Origin: Chthoniobacter flavus Ellin428
GTDB taxonomy: Bacteria; Verrucomicrobiota; Verrucomicrobiia; Chthoniobacterales; Chthoniobacteraceae
Direction: 5' to 3'
Assembly (NCBI RefSeq): GCF_000173075.1
Contig: NZ_ABVL01000001.1
Coordinates: 372,001-436,000, forward strand
Length of the DNA stretch: 64,000 nt
In this document: positions 18,842-27,604 of the stretch, in pieces
How the letters are laid out: every line of letters starts with the position of its first letter
Numbering within the stretch: the stretch's first letter is position 1
Notes under the pieces: generated by a model
What the model saw: only the letters and a program-made list of their open reading frames with translations
Told to the model about the DNA's origin: nothing
Database searches by the model: none
Program-made: the position numbers and the translations under genes

Positions 18842-19423
18842 ATGAACACGTTTCAGAGACTGCTGTTGATTGGGCCGGTCGTCCTGTTGGCGGCTTGTGC
18901 CACGATTGCGACGAATACCACGACCAAGCGGGACTACGATCGCAACGCCGATTTTACGAGATACAAAACCTACGCTTGGGTGGCGGCGAAGACCCAAGCC
19001 ACCTCTCCGGCGGTGGATCAGGCGATTCGTGCGGCCGTCGACAAAGGTCTGGCCGCGCACGGTTTCAAAAAAGCAGACGGAACGACGCCGGGCTTCTATG
19101 TCACTTACCATGTGACCGGAGAGAGGCCGGATGCGCATCACTACACCGATTGGAGTTTGAACGTGGCGACCGCGGCGGGCGCCGGCTACTATCAGGGCTG
19201 GCCGAATAATCCGGAGACCTATCGGATCCTGGATCAGGCCCATCCGGGAACGCTCATCCTCGATATGATCGAAAGCGGACGAAATGCGCTCGTCTGGCGC
19301 GGGGTGATCACCTCGGCCCTCGACGAAAAGGCGAAGGATGATGCCAACAAGGCGACCGTCGCGGCGAACCTCCTGATCGGCATGTTCCCGCCGCCGCCGG
19401 CCCCGGTGGCGAAGACGCAATAG
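18842..19423 (+). CDS. DUF4136 family lipoprotein
   Basis: 193 residues. The N-terminus is a lipoprotein signal with lipobox L-L-A-A-C, so the mature protein is anchored by lipid to the inner or outer membrane. The mature part carries the DUF4136 pattern: D-Y-D-R-N-A-D-F-T-R-Y-K-T-Y-A-W at the start, then F-Y-V-T-Y-H-V and a Tyr-rich stretch near W-P-N-N-P-E-T-Y. Members are common in Gram-negative envelopes; their function is unknown. It is probably its own transcription unit, with the heptamer repeat on the upstream side and the CobA-HemD gene starting 62 bp after its stop. Confidence 0.85.
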   Translation: MNTFQRLLLIGPVVLLAACATIATNTTTKRDYDRNADFTRYKTYAWVAAKTQATSPAVDQAIRAAVDKGLAAHGFKKADGTTPGFYVTYHVTGERPDAHHYTDWSLNVATAAGAGYYQGWPNNPETYRILDQAHPGTLILDMIESGRNALVWRGVITSALDEKAKDDANKATVAANLLIGMFPPPPAPVAKTQ

Positions 19424-19485
19424 AGCGGTCGCTAAAAAGTCCGCTTGGCGGAAGGGCGAGGGCGCTTTACGTTGCCCGCCCTTTT

Positions 19486-21012
19486 ATGAAATCTGCCGCA
19501 TCCCGTGCTGAAGGAATCTGTTATCTCGCTGGTGCGGGACCGGGCGATCTTGGACTCGTCACGCTGAAGGTGAAGGAAGTCGTTCAGGAGGCGGAAGTCA
19601 TCGTTTACGATTACCTCTGCAATCCGGAGATTCTTTCGTGGGCGCCGGCGGGCGTGGAAATCATCTATGCCGGTAAAAAGGCCGGGGCGCACACGTTGAA
19701 GCAGGAGGAGATCGATGCGCTGCTGGTCGAGAAGACCAAGGCGGGCAAACGCGTGGTGCGATTGAAGGGCGGCGATCCGTTTTTGTTTGGACGCGGAGGT
19801 GAAGAAGCGGAAGCGCTCGCTGCGGCGGGTCTGCGCTTTGAAATCATTCCCGGGGTCACCTCGGCTATTTCCGCCCCGGCGTATGCGGGCATCCCGGTGA
19901 CCCATCGCGATCACGCCGCGCAACTCACCATTTTCACCGGACACGAAGACCCGGCCAAGACCGAAAGCTCGCTGGATTTCAAGCAACTGGCGTCGACGCC
20001 GGGCACGAAAGTCATGCTCATGGGCGTGGAGCGGATCGGCGTCATCACCGCGCGCTTGATCGAAAATGGCGCGGCGCCGGAAACTCCGGTCGCGCTGGTG
20101 CGCTGGGGGACCACCGGTCGCCAGCAAACTCTGCGTGGCACATTGGCGGACATCGCCGGCAAGGTGGAAGTCACCGGCTTCAAGGCGCCGGCGGTGTGTG
20201 TCATTGGCACCGTCGTCAACCTGCGCGACACGCTGAACTGGTTTGAGACCCGCCCGCTGTGGGGCAAGCGCATCGTCGTCACCCGCACGCGCAAGCAGGC
20301 CGGCGGTCTGAGCAGCACGCTGCGCCGCCTCGGCGCCGATGTCTTCGAACTGCCGACCATTCGCATCGAGCCGCCGAAGGAACTCCTCGAGTTCGGCCAG
20401 CTGGTGCAGGACGCGCACTCTTACGACTGGATTGTTTTCACCAGCCCGAATGGCGTGGATGCGTTCTTCGAGATGTTTTACAAGATCTTCAACGACGCCC
20501 GCGAGATCGGCGGGGTGCGCATCGCGGCCATCGGACCGGCCACGACCGCGCGCGTGCGTGATTTCCGTCTTCACGTCGACCTGCAACCGGAGGAATTCGT
20601 CGCGGAAGGCGTCGTGCGCGCTTTCCAAAAAGACGGCTCGGTCGAGAACCAGAGAATCCTCCTCGCACGGGCGGAGCAATCGCGCGACGTCCTGCCGAAG
20701 GAATTGACCAAGCTCGGCGCGATCGTCGACGTCGCGATCGCCTACCGGACCGTGCCGGAGACCGAAGACGTGAGTGGCGCGCTGGCGCGTTTCCGGGAAG
20801 AAGGTGCGGACCTCATCACCTTCACCAGCTCTTCGACCGTCGAGAATTTCCTCGCCCTCAAGCTTCCGTGGCCGACTGGTCTGAAGGCTGCGTCGATCGG
20901 TCCGATCACCTCGAAAACGATGCGAGACAACGGCTTGAAGGTCGATGTGGAAGCCAGCCAGTACGATATCCCCGGTTTGGTAAAAGCCATCCGCGGATTC
21001 TACGGGGCTTAG
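19486..21012 (+). CDS. cobA-hemD: Fused uroporphyrinogen-III C-methyltransferase / uroporphyrinogen-III synthase (CobA-HemD)
   Basis: 508 residues. Residues 10-255 are a SUMT (CobA/CysG-A type) domain: Y-L-A-G-A-G-P-G-D-L-G-L-V-T, then RLKGGDPFLFGRGGEEA and P-G-V-T-S-A-I-S-A-P-A-Y-A-G-I-P. It adds two methyls from SAM to uroporphyrinogen III to give precorrin-2. Residues 260-508 are a HemD domain (W-G-K-R-I-V-V-T-R-T-R opening, FTSPNGVDAFF, and T-S-S-S-T-V-E-N-F near the end), which closes hydroxymethylbilane to uroporphyrinogen III. The fusion joins consecutive steps, so the intermediate can pass directly. It is a known fusion in several phyla. Neither half has an obvious missing motif. No other tetrapyrrole gene lies in the window. 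Confidence 0.93.
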   Translation: MKSAASRAEGICYLAGAGPGDLGLVTLKVKEVVQEAEVIVYDYLCNPEILSWAPAGVEIIYAGKKAGAHTLKQEEIDALLVEKTKAGKRVVRLKGGDPFLFGRGGEEAEALAAAGLRFEIIPGVTSAISAPAYAGIPVTHRDHAAQLTIFTGHEDPAKTESSLDFKQLASTPGTKVMLMGVERIGVITARLIENGAAPETPVALVRWGTTGRQQTLRGTLADIAGKVEVTGFKAPAVCVIGTVVNLRDTLNWFETRPLWGKRIVVTRTRKQAGGLSSTLRRLGADVFELPTIRIEPPKELLEFGQLVQDAHSYDWIVFTSPNGVDAFFEMFYKIFNDAREIGGVRIAAIGPATTARVRDFRLHVDLQPEEFVAEGVVRAFQKDGSVENQRILLARAEQSRDVLPKELTKLGAIVDVAIAYRTVPETEDVSGALARFREEGADLITFTSSSTVENFLALKLPWPTGLKAASIGPITSKTMRDNGLKVDVEASQYDIPGLVKAIRGFYGA

Positions 21013-21323
21013 ATCGCGCAGCGGTTGGATCGAGCGGATTCATGGGAATGGCTCGTGGCTGCCTGGTGGAAACATGTCGGGGCGAATCCGAGGTTTCCGC
21101 CGATTCCAACGATTGCAGGACAGGCTGGTGCGGCGTCCGAGCTAATGCGTCAAAAACGAGAATTCGGCGGTGGATTCCAGAAGCCATCCTGTCTCGTCGG
21201 CCCTCTTTATAGGGTACGTATTCCTCACTAGAAACGTAAAATCTGCATCTTCTCACCCACCGAGGGGCGTTTATTCTCAAAATTACAGGGGTTGGCCCGA
21301 ATTTGGCTAGGTCATTCCTGCGT
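21013..21323. other. Gap upstream of the chaperone operon, no gene seen
   Basis: About 310 bp. I find no protein-like frame on either strand. The stretch 21195-21240 (CTCGTCGGCCCTCTTTATAGGGTACGTATTCCTC) carries an AT-rich TATAGGGTA and could hold a promoter, but no sigma-32 or CIRCE-type sequence (TTAGCACTC-N9-GAGTGCTAA) is visible. This makes HrcA control of the chaperone genes unlikely. Confidence 0.4.
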
Positions 21324-22175
21324 ATGCCTCAACAAGAACAAAACCTGGACGCCGATTTCGACACCCAGCTGCGTGGGTTATTCCAAGAGGCAACTCAGAA
21401 TATCGAGGAACGGGAGACCGCTGCCCGCAAGGGAGAAGAAAACAAGGAGCAGGAGATCACCCGCCGGGTGGAGGAGCGGATGGCCAAATCCTACGTCACC
21501 GTGCCGGACATGTTGCGCCCGCTCATGCAGGGGCTTCTGGCCGTGACCCGGGCGACCGGCGAGAATACGACGATTTTGCAGAAGCTGGACAAGACCACCG
21601 ATGCGTCCGCCACGGCGCAGGGGGGCCTGCCGACGCTCGTCCGCGAACTGCAGGCGATGGTCGACCAGAAGAGCGGCTTGAATCAGCGGATGTTCGACGC
21701 CTTGCACCAGGAGTTGAAGGGCTACAAGGACGGCTTCCTGCTGGAGTCCGTTCACAAGCCGATCATTCGTGACCTGATCACGCTGTATGATGACCTGCGC
21801 CTGACCCATCGCCAGCTGCAGGAGGCGGCTGGGGATTCGGCCAAACTTTCCTCGGAGATGGGAGACAAGCTGTTCGAGCGGCTCAAGACGATGGACACGA
21901 ATGTGGAGCACAACTGCGAATTCATCGTGGAAGTGCTCGCCCGCCTGGAAGTGACGATGCTCCCTGTGGGCAGCGGCAAGCTCGACAAGCAAACCCAGCG
22001 CGCGGTGGCGGTGGAGATGGCGGAAGATCCCGACAACGACGGCGACATCGTGCGCGTGGTGAAGCGCGGGTTCTTTTGGAAGGATCGCGTCCTCCGCGCG
22101 GAGGAAGTGGTCATCAAGAAATGGAAAGAAGGTTTTCTTGTGGCCCTCGCCACCCCTTTACCTCAGCAAAAATAG
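21324..22175 (+). CDS. GrpE-like nucleotide exchange factor, extended N-terminal coiled coil
   Basis: 283 residues. The C-terminal 90 residues carry the GrpE beta-wing pattern: E-V-T-M-L-P-V-G near 215, then G-D-I-V-R-V-V-K-R-G-F-F-W and D-R-V-L-R-A-E-E-V-V-I-K-K-W, close to the classic G-Y-x-L-x-D-R-V-L-R-P-A-x-V ending. The first 130 residues are helical and rich in Glu, Gln and Lys (coiled coil). GrpE releases ADP from its Hsp70. It is followed at 69 bp by the Hsp70-like gene on the same strand, so the pair is dedicated. It is longer than E. coli GrpE (197 residues) and weakly conserved outside the wing; a standard GrpE is presumably encoded elsewhere. Confidence 0.75.
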   Translation: MPQQEQNLDADFDTQLRGLFQEATQNIEERETAARKGEENKEQEITRRVEERMAKSYVTVPDMLRPLMQGLLAVTRATGENTTILQKLDKTTDASATAQGGLPTLVRELQAMVDQKSGLNQRMFDALHQELKGYKDGFLLESVHKPIIRDLITLYDDLRLTHRQLQEAAGDSAKLSSEMGDKLFERLKTMDTNVEHNCEFIVEVLARLEVTMLPVGSGKLDKQTQRAVAVEMAEDPDNDGDIVRVVKRGFFWKDRVLRAEEVVIKKWKEGFLVALATPLPQQK

Positions 22176-22244
22176 GTGCTTTTCCACTAAAGGCACGTAT
22201 CCTGCGGCAAAACCCTACCGGACACCGACTTTGACCCCGCAAAA

Positions 22245-23829
22245 ATGAGCGTCCCCGATAAAGCTACCTCCTCCCGCAAAGCAGTGGGCATCGACCTCGG
22301 CACGACCTTTTGTGCCATCGCCCACATCGATGCGTACGGGAAGCCCCAGATTATCCCCAATTCCGAAAGCGAGCGCATCACACCCTCGGTGATTCTCTTC
22401 GATGGCACCAATGCCATCGTCGGTACGCTGGCCAAGCAAAATGCCGTGGCCGAGCCGGAGAAGATCGTGGATTTCGTGAAGCGCGAGATGGGCAAGAGCA
22501 AGGCGCAGTTTCATCGCGAGTTCAACGGGAAGATTTATTCCGCCGAGGAGCTTTCGGCGCTGATCATCAAGAAGCTGAAGAACGACGCGGAGAGGTATCT
22601 CGGCGAACCAGTCACCGACGCGGTGATCACAGTCCCGGCTTACTTCAATGATGCGGAACGCACGGCCACCCTGCACGCGGGCCAGCTGGCCGGCTTGAAT
22701 GTCCTTCAGGTCATCAATGAACCGACGGCGGCCGCGCTGGCCTACGGTCTCGACAAGCTCGATTCCGACCAGACGGTTTTCGTCTTCGACCTTGGCGGCG
22801 GCACCTTCGACGTCACGATCATGAAGATCGAGAACCACCACATTCGCATGATGGCCAAGCAATGGCGACCATCGGCTGGGGGGCAAGGACTGGGACGACA
22901 TTATCGTCAACTGGGTGGCCGATGAATTCGACAAGATCCATGGGGAGAATCCGCTGCTCGATCTGCAGAGCTACCAGGATCTCTACAATCGCGCGCTCAC
23001 CGCGAAGATCCAGCTTTCCAGCCGCACGCGCACCACGATCGTCCACAGCTACAACGGCAAGAGCGTGAAGCTCGACCTCACGCGTGACGAGTACGAGAAC
23101 CGCTGCCGTCACCTGCTGGAGAAGTGCAAGACCATCTGCGAAATCGTCATGCAGGAAGCCGGTCTGCAGTGGAGCCAGATCGACCGCATTCTGCTCACGG
23201 GTGGTATGACGCGCATGCCTTCGGTGCGCGACATGATCAAGGCGATCTCCAATGTGCCCGTGGCCGACGACGTGAGCCCCGACGAAGCGGTGGCGATCGG
23301 TGCGGCCGTGCAGGGCGTGCTCTCGCTGCTCAGCGAAGAGGACAAGCTCGGCGAGCGCGTGTTGCCGCAGGAAGTGCGCGACCAGTTTTCCAGCGAGGAT
23401 GGCTCGCTCATCAAAGTCACGAACATCACCACTCACACCCTCGGCGTCGTGCTGTGGGACGATGGCAAGGTCGAGGAATACGTCTTCCCGATGATCCGGA
23501 AGATGACGCCCGTCCCGGTGGAGACGAAGAATTCCTTCGGCACCGCCAAGGCGAACATGAAGAACGCGATCGTGCGGGTGGTGGAAGGCGAGAGCACGGT
23601 GCCCGGCGAATGTACGCCACTCGGCATCTGCGACATCGAGTTGCCGCCCTTCCTGCCCAAAGGCTCGCCGGTGGAGCTCACCTATAGCTACAACGAGAAC
23701 CAGGTGCTCGAGGTCATTGTCGACGCCTATGGGCGCCAGAACCGCGTGCAGATCGCGCGCAACACCGGTCTCTCGGACAGCGAGATCGAAACCGCCACCG
23801 CAGATTTGCTCCAGATCAAGGTTGTCTGA
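22245..23829 (+). CDS. Hsp70-like chaperone lacking the C-terminal lid; one frameshift
   Basis: The joined product has about 527 residues. The ATPase domain is clear: GIDLGTTFCAIA, V-I-T-V-P-A-Y-F-N-D-A-E-R, I-N-E-P-T-A-A-A-L-A-Y-G, FDLGGGTFDVTI and L-L-T-G-G-M-T-R-M-P. A beta-sandwich substrate domain follows (I-T-T-H-T-L-G-V-V-L), but the helical lid of DnaK is absent, so the protein ends about 100 residues early. One extra base near 22851-22862 splits the frame; without it the conserved N-G-D-H-R-L-G-G-K-D-W-D-D reads through. It lies between the GrpE-like and the SUMF1-like genes in one operon. A short, lidless Hsp70 with its own exchange factor suggests a specialised client rather than general folding. 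Confidence 0.85.
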
Positions 23830-23857
23830 GCCGATGATTTAATTTCATTCTCGGCTT

Positions 23858-25553
23858 GTGGCGTTACCGAACCCGATTCCCGACAATCCGCTGCGCTGGG
23901 ACGGTTGGAAGAACTACAATTCTGACGACCTGTATGCGCGGTTGTGCCTCTCCTACGAGTCCAATCCGAGCCCGGATCAGATCGAGGAAAACTGCCGTCA
24001 GCTCCTCGTCTGGTGGCAGAAAAAGCTGCCGCTGAAAAACCAGCCGAGCAACCCGCTCTCGCAGATGTTGCGTGGCGGACTCGATGAAGCGCCGGCTTTT
24101 CTCGCGGAAGCGCGCACCAAGCTGCTCGATGCGGAATTGCGGTCGGTTTTCGACCAGTAATTGCATTCGCAGATCGTCCAGGAGGCGATGGGCGAGTTTA
24201 GGAAGCTGCTCGCGTTTGCTCTGCATGAAAACAAGCTGCGCGAGGAAGACGAGAATCGTCTCTACGAGCGCGGGCGCGGCCTCGGCCTGACGAAGGATGA
24301 TATGATGGCGGCGATCAACGCCGAACTCGAGCGGGTCGGAGGTGAGCGCGTCGCCCTGGCCATCATGGTGGCTCCCGTCGCGGCGCCGACACGAGCCGCC
24401 GGTGTTCCCATGGCCATGCCGGCCGGGCTGGAGGGCCAGGATCCTTTTTCCGAGTTTCGCCGCATGCTGCGCCTCTCGCGGCTCTGCCTCGATGGCGAGG
24501 AGATGACCGACGACCAGCGCGACGCCATGTGCAACATGGGCGAGAGCCTCGGACTCACCGGCGGACAGGCGGAAGATTTGATCGACGAATATCTCGAAGA
24601 GATGAGCGGAATGCCGGTGACCCCCGTGGCGCCGACTCCGGCTCGGGCTCCTGCCGCCGCGGCGCCGATTCCGCCGGCGAAAGCGGCCTCGGGAAAATAT
24701 GCGGCCGTCCCGCCGCCGAAGAAGTCCGATCCGCCGACGCCCGCGGCGAAGCCACCGGTGGCCAAGGAGGTCAATACCTCTCCGCTGGCCCGCGCCCCAG
24801 GAGCGGCAGAAGTATCCGAATTTCACCAACCACGCCGGCGTCGAGATGTTGCTCGTGACGTCGGGCGTGTTGCTCATGGGCAGCACCGCGCGCGATGCCT
24901 CGCCGCACGAGCAGCCGATAACGCAGGTGACGCTCAGTTGCTTTTTCCTCTCCCGCTTTCCGATCACGAACGCGCAGTACGAGAAGTTCGACCCCGCGCA
25001 CAAGATGAAGCGGGCGCTCAACGCGGGCGACAATCATCCGGTCGTCTACGTGAACAGCCGGGAGGCGGAGAAATTCTGCCAATGGCTGTCGACCAAGGAG
25101 GGCCGGAAGTATCGCCTGCCTACGGAGCCGGAGTGGGAATACGCGGCGCGCGGCATGGATGGGCGCACCTTCCCGTGGGGAGAGCGGCTCGACGCCGGCA
25201 ACCTCGCCAACTTCGCCGACAAGCAAACCAGTTTTGCCTGGCGCGATCCGAACATCGACGATGGCTTCCCCGAGTCGGCACCGGTGGGTAGTTTCCCGCG
25301 GGGCGCCAGCCCGTTTGGCATCGAGGACATGGCGGGCAACGTCTTCGAGTGGTGCCTCGACTATTTTGAAGTTTACCGAGGCAAGGATCGCGTGAACCCG
25401 CGCGGTCCGAGCAATGGAACGAAGCGCATCTATCGCGGCGGGAGTTGGAAATCGCGGGCGACCAACCTGCGCACCACCGCTCGCAATCACAACCTGCCGG
25501 ACTACTCGTCAAATGATGTTGGCTTCCGCGTGTTGTGCGAGTGCACGGAGTAG
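23858..25553 (+). CDS. Helical-repeat protein with C-terminal SUMF1/FGE-fold domain; one in-frame stop and one frameshift
   Basis: Joined, about 564 residues from a GTG start. The first 100 residues are helical (NPLRWDGWKNY, W-W-Q-K-K-L-P-L-K-N-Q). Two similar helical units follow (residues about 104-165 and 205-250; each ends in a G-L-T-x-x-x-x-x-x-I-x-x-x-L-E pattern), then an Ala/Pro linker and, from about 315, a SUMF1/formylglycine-generating-enzyme fold (GVLLMGS, L-P-T-E-P-E-W-E-Y-A-A-R-G, F-E-W-C-L-D, Y-R-G-G-S-W-K-S). The two active-site Cys of true FGEs after G-G-S-W are Ser and Leu here. So it is probably a non-catalytic or different member. An in-frame TAA (24158-24160) and an extra C in 24795-24798 break the frame. 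It is the third gene of the GrpE-Hsp70 operon. Confidence 0.75.
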
Positions 25554-25644
25554 GTTTCTGGAGTGTCCATTTCCGAACTCTCCTCTCCGATCCAAGAGGA
25601 CAGATGGGAAGCATAGAGGAACTCCTCACACTGCAGCAAAAGCA

Positions 25645-25675
25645 AAACAGCCAGCCCTCGTGAGGCTGGCTGTTT
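25645..25675. terminator. Bidirectional terminator between the SUMF1-like gene and rpsU
   Basis: A perfect 12-bp stem (25645-25656 and 25664-25675) with a 7-base loop. It has A-rich sequence on the left (AGCAAAA) and TTTC on the right, so it can end both the chaperone operon from the left and rpsU from the right. The two genes converge here. Confidence 0.85.
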
Positions 25676-25717
25676 CGAAAACTGAAATGAAAGCTGCGCT
25701 CTCGCAGCGGACCCAAC

Positions 25718-25918
25718 TTAGTTGGCCGTGTGGAAACGGAACTTCGCCTTCGCGCGCTTGGCGTTGGCCTTCGCCTTGCGGCGGGATTTCTGCGTCGGCG
25801 TTTCAAAGGCGCGGAGGCGACGGACTTCGTCCATGATTCCCTCGGCGTCGAGTTTGCTCTTGAGGCGTTTGAGAGCGCGGTCGATAGGCTCTCCTTTGCG
25901 AACGATGACTTCAGGCAT
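25718..25918 (-). CDS. rpsU: Ribosomal protein bS21
   Basis: 66 residues: MPEVIVRKGEPIDRALKRLK and a strongly basic C-terminus (K-S-R-R-K-A-K-A-N-A-K-R-A-K-A-K-F-R). The start and the Arg/Lys-rich helix are the hallmarks of bS21, which sits on the platform of the 30S subunit near the 3' end of 16S rRNA and helps in translation initiation. Length and sequence are normal for the family. It is transcribed toward the chaperone operon and ends at the shared terminator. The region upstream (25919-26189) is about 270 bp without a gene. Confidence 0.95.
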   Translation of the reverse strand: MPEVIVRKGEPIDRALKRLKSKLDAEGIMDEVRRLRAFETPTQKSRRKAKANAKRAKAKFRFHTAN

Positions 25919-26189
25919 TGTAGGTTTCCCTTGGGCTAGTGGTTAGTAAAATTTGGTAAGCGGGCTGCCAGACTAGGAGGGGAAGGCTCCGTCGTCAATG
26001 GTGGTTTCCGGGATTTTTCGGATGCCGGGCCGCTCTCTCTGAAAACGGCAATCTTTGCCCATTTGTTCCGATATCCGCCGCAAAAATGCAGGGAAATATC
26101 TCTTTTAAAGAGGTCGACTGGGTCGAAATGACGCAGAGAAGGAGGCATTTACTCTGGATGCGGACGTTCCTGCGAGATTTATAAATTAA
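25919..26189. other. Gap upstream of rpsU, no gene seen
   Basis: About 270 bp. It must hold the rpsU promoter on the minus strand. Apart from a small CTCTTTTAAAGAG inverted repeat near 26099-26112 I see no structured element or protein-like frame. Confidence 0.35.
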
Positions 26190-27010
26190 TTATTCTGCCT
26201 CGATCCGCTCGCTCAGCCGCCCTTTCATCCGGGCAAATTTCGGATCCTGCACTTGAGCCAGCGCCGCTCGCGCCTCCGGTTTGTTCCCCAGCTTCATGTG
26301 CACCCGCGCGATATTCACCAGCGCGAAATCCTTCTGCGTCGAGATCTCGCAAAGATGCTGCCACGCCTTCAACGCCGCCTGCCAATCCGGCTGCGGTAGC
26401 GAATAGAATGTCTCCGCAAACGCCCGCGCATATTCCGCGTTCAATGGTTGCAGACGCACCGCTTCGGCGAAGTGCTGGAGCGCTTCGGCAATGCGGGAAT
26501 CGGAATCCGGGTGCGCTGCATCGTGCAGATCGTGACGGAAGAGGAACACGACATTCGCGTAGCTGAAATGGTAGTCCGCTTTGTCCGGCGCGCTGTGAAT
26601 CGCCCGCGCATAATACTCCGCCGCCTGCTTCACCTCACCGACGGCGACGGCATTGCCACCGAGATGATCGAGCACCACGCCGTTGTTCGGATCGATCTTC
26701 TCCGCTTCCTGCCACGTCTTCACCGCGCGATTGTGATCGCCTGTCTCCCACAGAAATTCCGCGTGCCCATTCCAGATCGCCGCATCGCGCGGATACTTTG
26801 CGTCGAGATCCGCGAAGATGTGCTCCATCTTTTTCATTTCCTCCGGGCCCGCCTGCCGGGCGATCAGCGTTGCCGCCATCAGTTGCGCGGCGTGCAAATC
26901 ACCCAAGGGCGTCGCGGGTGGGGGAGGGGACGGCGGAACTGCGTGCAAATGCGCAGTTTCCAATAGAAAAAAACCAGCCAGCACCAGCAGTTGACGCCTA
27001 TGGGCAACAT
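26190..27010 (-). CDS. Exported TPR protein; start probably hidden by a one-base deletion
   Basis: About 274 residues. Five to six TPR-like units lie between residues 60 and 260 (H-A-E-F-L-W-E-T-G-D-H-N-R-A-V-K-T-W, A-A-E-Y-Y-A-R-A-I, L-N-A-E-Y-A-R-A-F). The frame is open upstream to 27134, but that extension shows no usable start and overlaps the neighbouring gene. ATG at 27010 reads M-L-P; adding one C to the C-run at 27002-27004 gives M-L-P-H-R-R-Q-L-L-V-L-A-G-F-F, an excellent signal peptide ending near H-L-H-A. I therefore set the start at 27010. It is transcribed divergently from the Minf_1886 gene. The role is unknown; TPR arrays bind proteins. Confidence 0.65.
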
Positions 27011-27136
27011 GCTTACTTTCGGCCCGCAGTTTGGAAGTGTGAATTCTTTTCACCGACTGAATGCAGTGTAAGCGCGGGTTTACCCGGCGCCAGCACGCAT
27101 TTGGCTGTAAAGCTTCCGGACGGCTCAACCCCATCT

Positions 27137-27565
27137 ATGCAGAAACTCGACTTCGGAGAAAAACTCGACCTGATCGTGGAGCAGGACTCGCGATACGATC
27201 GTGAGGCTTATCACTTCCTCCGCGACGCTTTGGACTTCACAGTCAAGCAACGGAAGAAAGCCAAGGAGAGCGGCGACCACGTCACCGGTCAGCAATTGCT
27301 CGAAGGCATCCGTCTCTACGCCCTGAAGGAATTCGGCCCCATGGTGCCGACCGTTCTCAGTTATTGGGGCGTGCGCCGCTGCGAAGATTTCGGCGAGATG
27401 GTCTACAATTTCATTCGCGAAGGCATTTTCGGGAAGACCGATACCGATTCCATCGAGCATTTCCGGGACGGTTACGACTTCCACGAGGCCTTTGTCCTCC
27501 CGTTCCTGCCGGAAAAGACGCCCGCGCGCCGTCCGAGTAGCGAAATTGCGGAAGAACTGCATTGA
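27137..27565 (+). CDS. Minf_1886-type conserved protein restricted to Verrucomicrobia and Planctomycetes
   Basis: 142 residues. It opens with M-Q-K-L-D-F-G-E-K-L-D-L-I-V and contains R-Y-D-R-E-A-Y-H-F-L-R-D-A-L-D-F-T and V-L-S-Y-W-G-V-R-R-C-E-D-F-G-E-M-V-Y-N-F, which I recognise as the phylum-restricted family named after Methylacidiphilum Minf_1886. Function unknown; no motif suggests catalysis. It has no signal peptide, so it acts in the cytoplasm. It is useful here as a taxonomic marker. The start was chosen at ATG 27137 because the upstream frame runs through another gene's territory. Confidence 0.75.
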   Translation: MQKLDFGEKLDLIVEQDSRYDREAYHFLRDALDFTVKQRKKAKESGDHVTGQQLLEGIRLYALKEFGPMVPTVLSYWGVRRCEDFGEMVYNFIREGIFGKTDTDSIEHFRDGYDFHEAFVLPFLPEKTPARRPSSEIAEELH

Positions 27566-27604
27566 TCGCAGCCGATTAAGGGCGGACGGTGGGTTCTTCT
27601 ACTA

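Noticed and set aside
21013..21323. CIRCE or sigma-32 heat-shock site before the chaperone genes
   Set aside because: I searched by eye for TTAGCACTC-N9-GAGTGCTAA and CTTGAA-N-CCCCAT patterns and found neither.
22840..22930. Programmed frameshift in the Hsp70 gene
   Set aside because: No slippery heptamer followed by a pseudoknot is visible, and the same kind of one-base break occurs in many unrelated genes nearby; a consensus error is simpler.
25060..25553. SUMF1 domain as a true formylglycine-generating enzyme
   Set aside because: The two Cys that follow G-G-S-W in real FGEs are Ser and Leu here, and no sulfatase gene is nearby.
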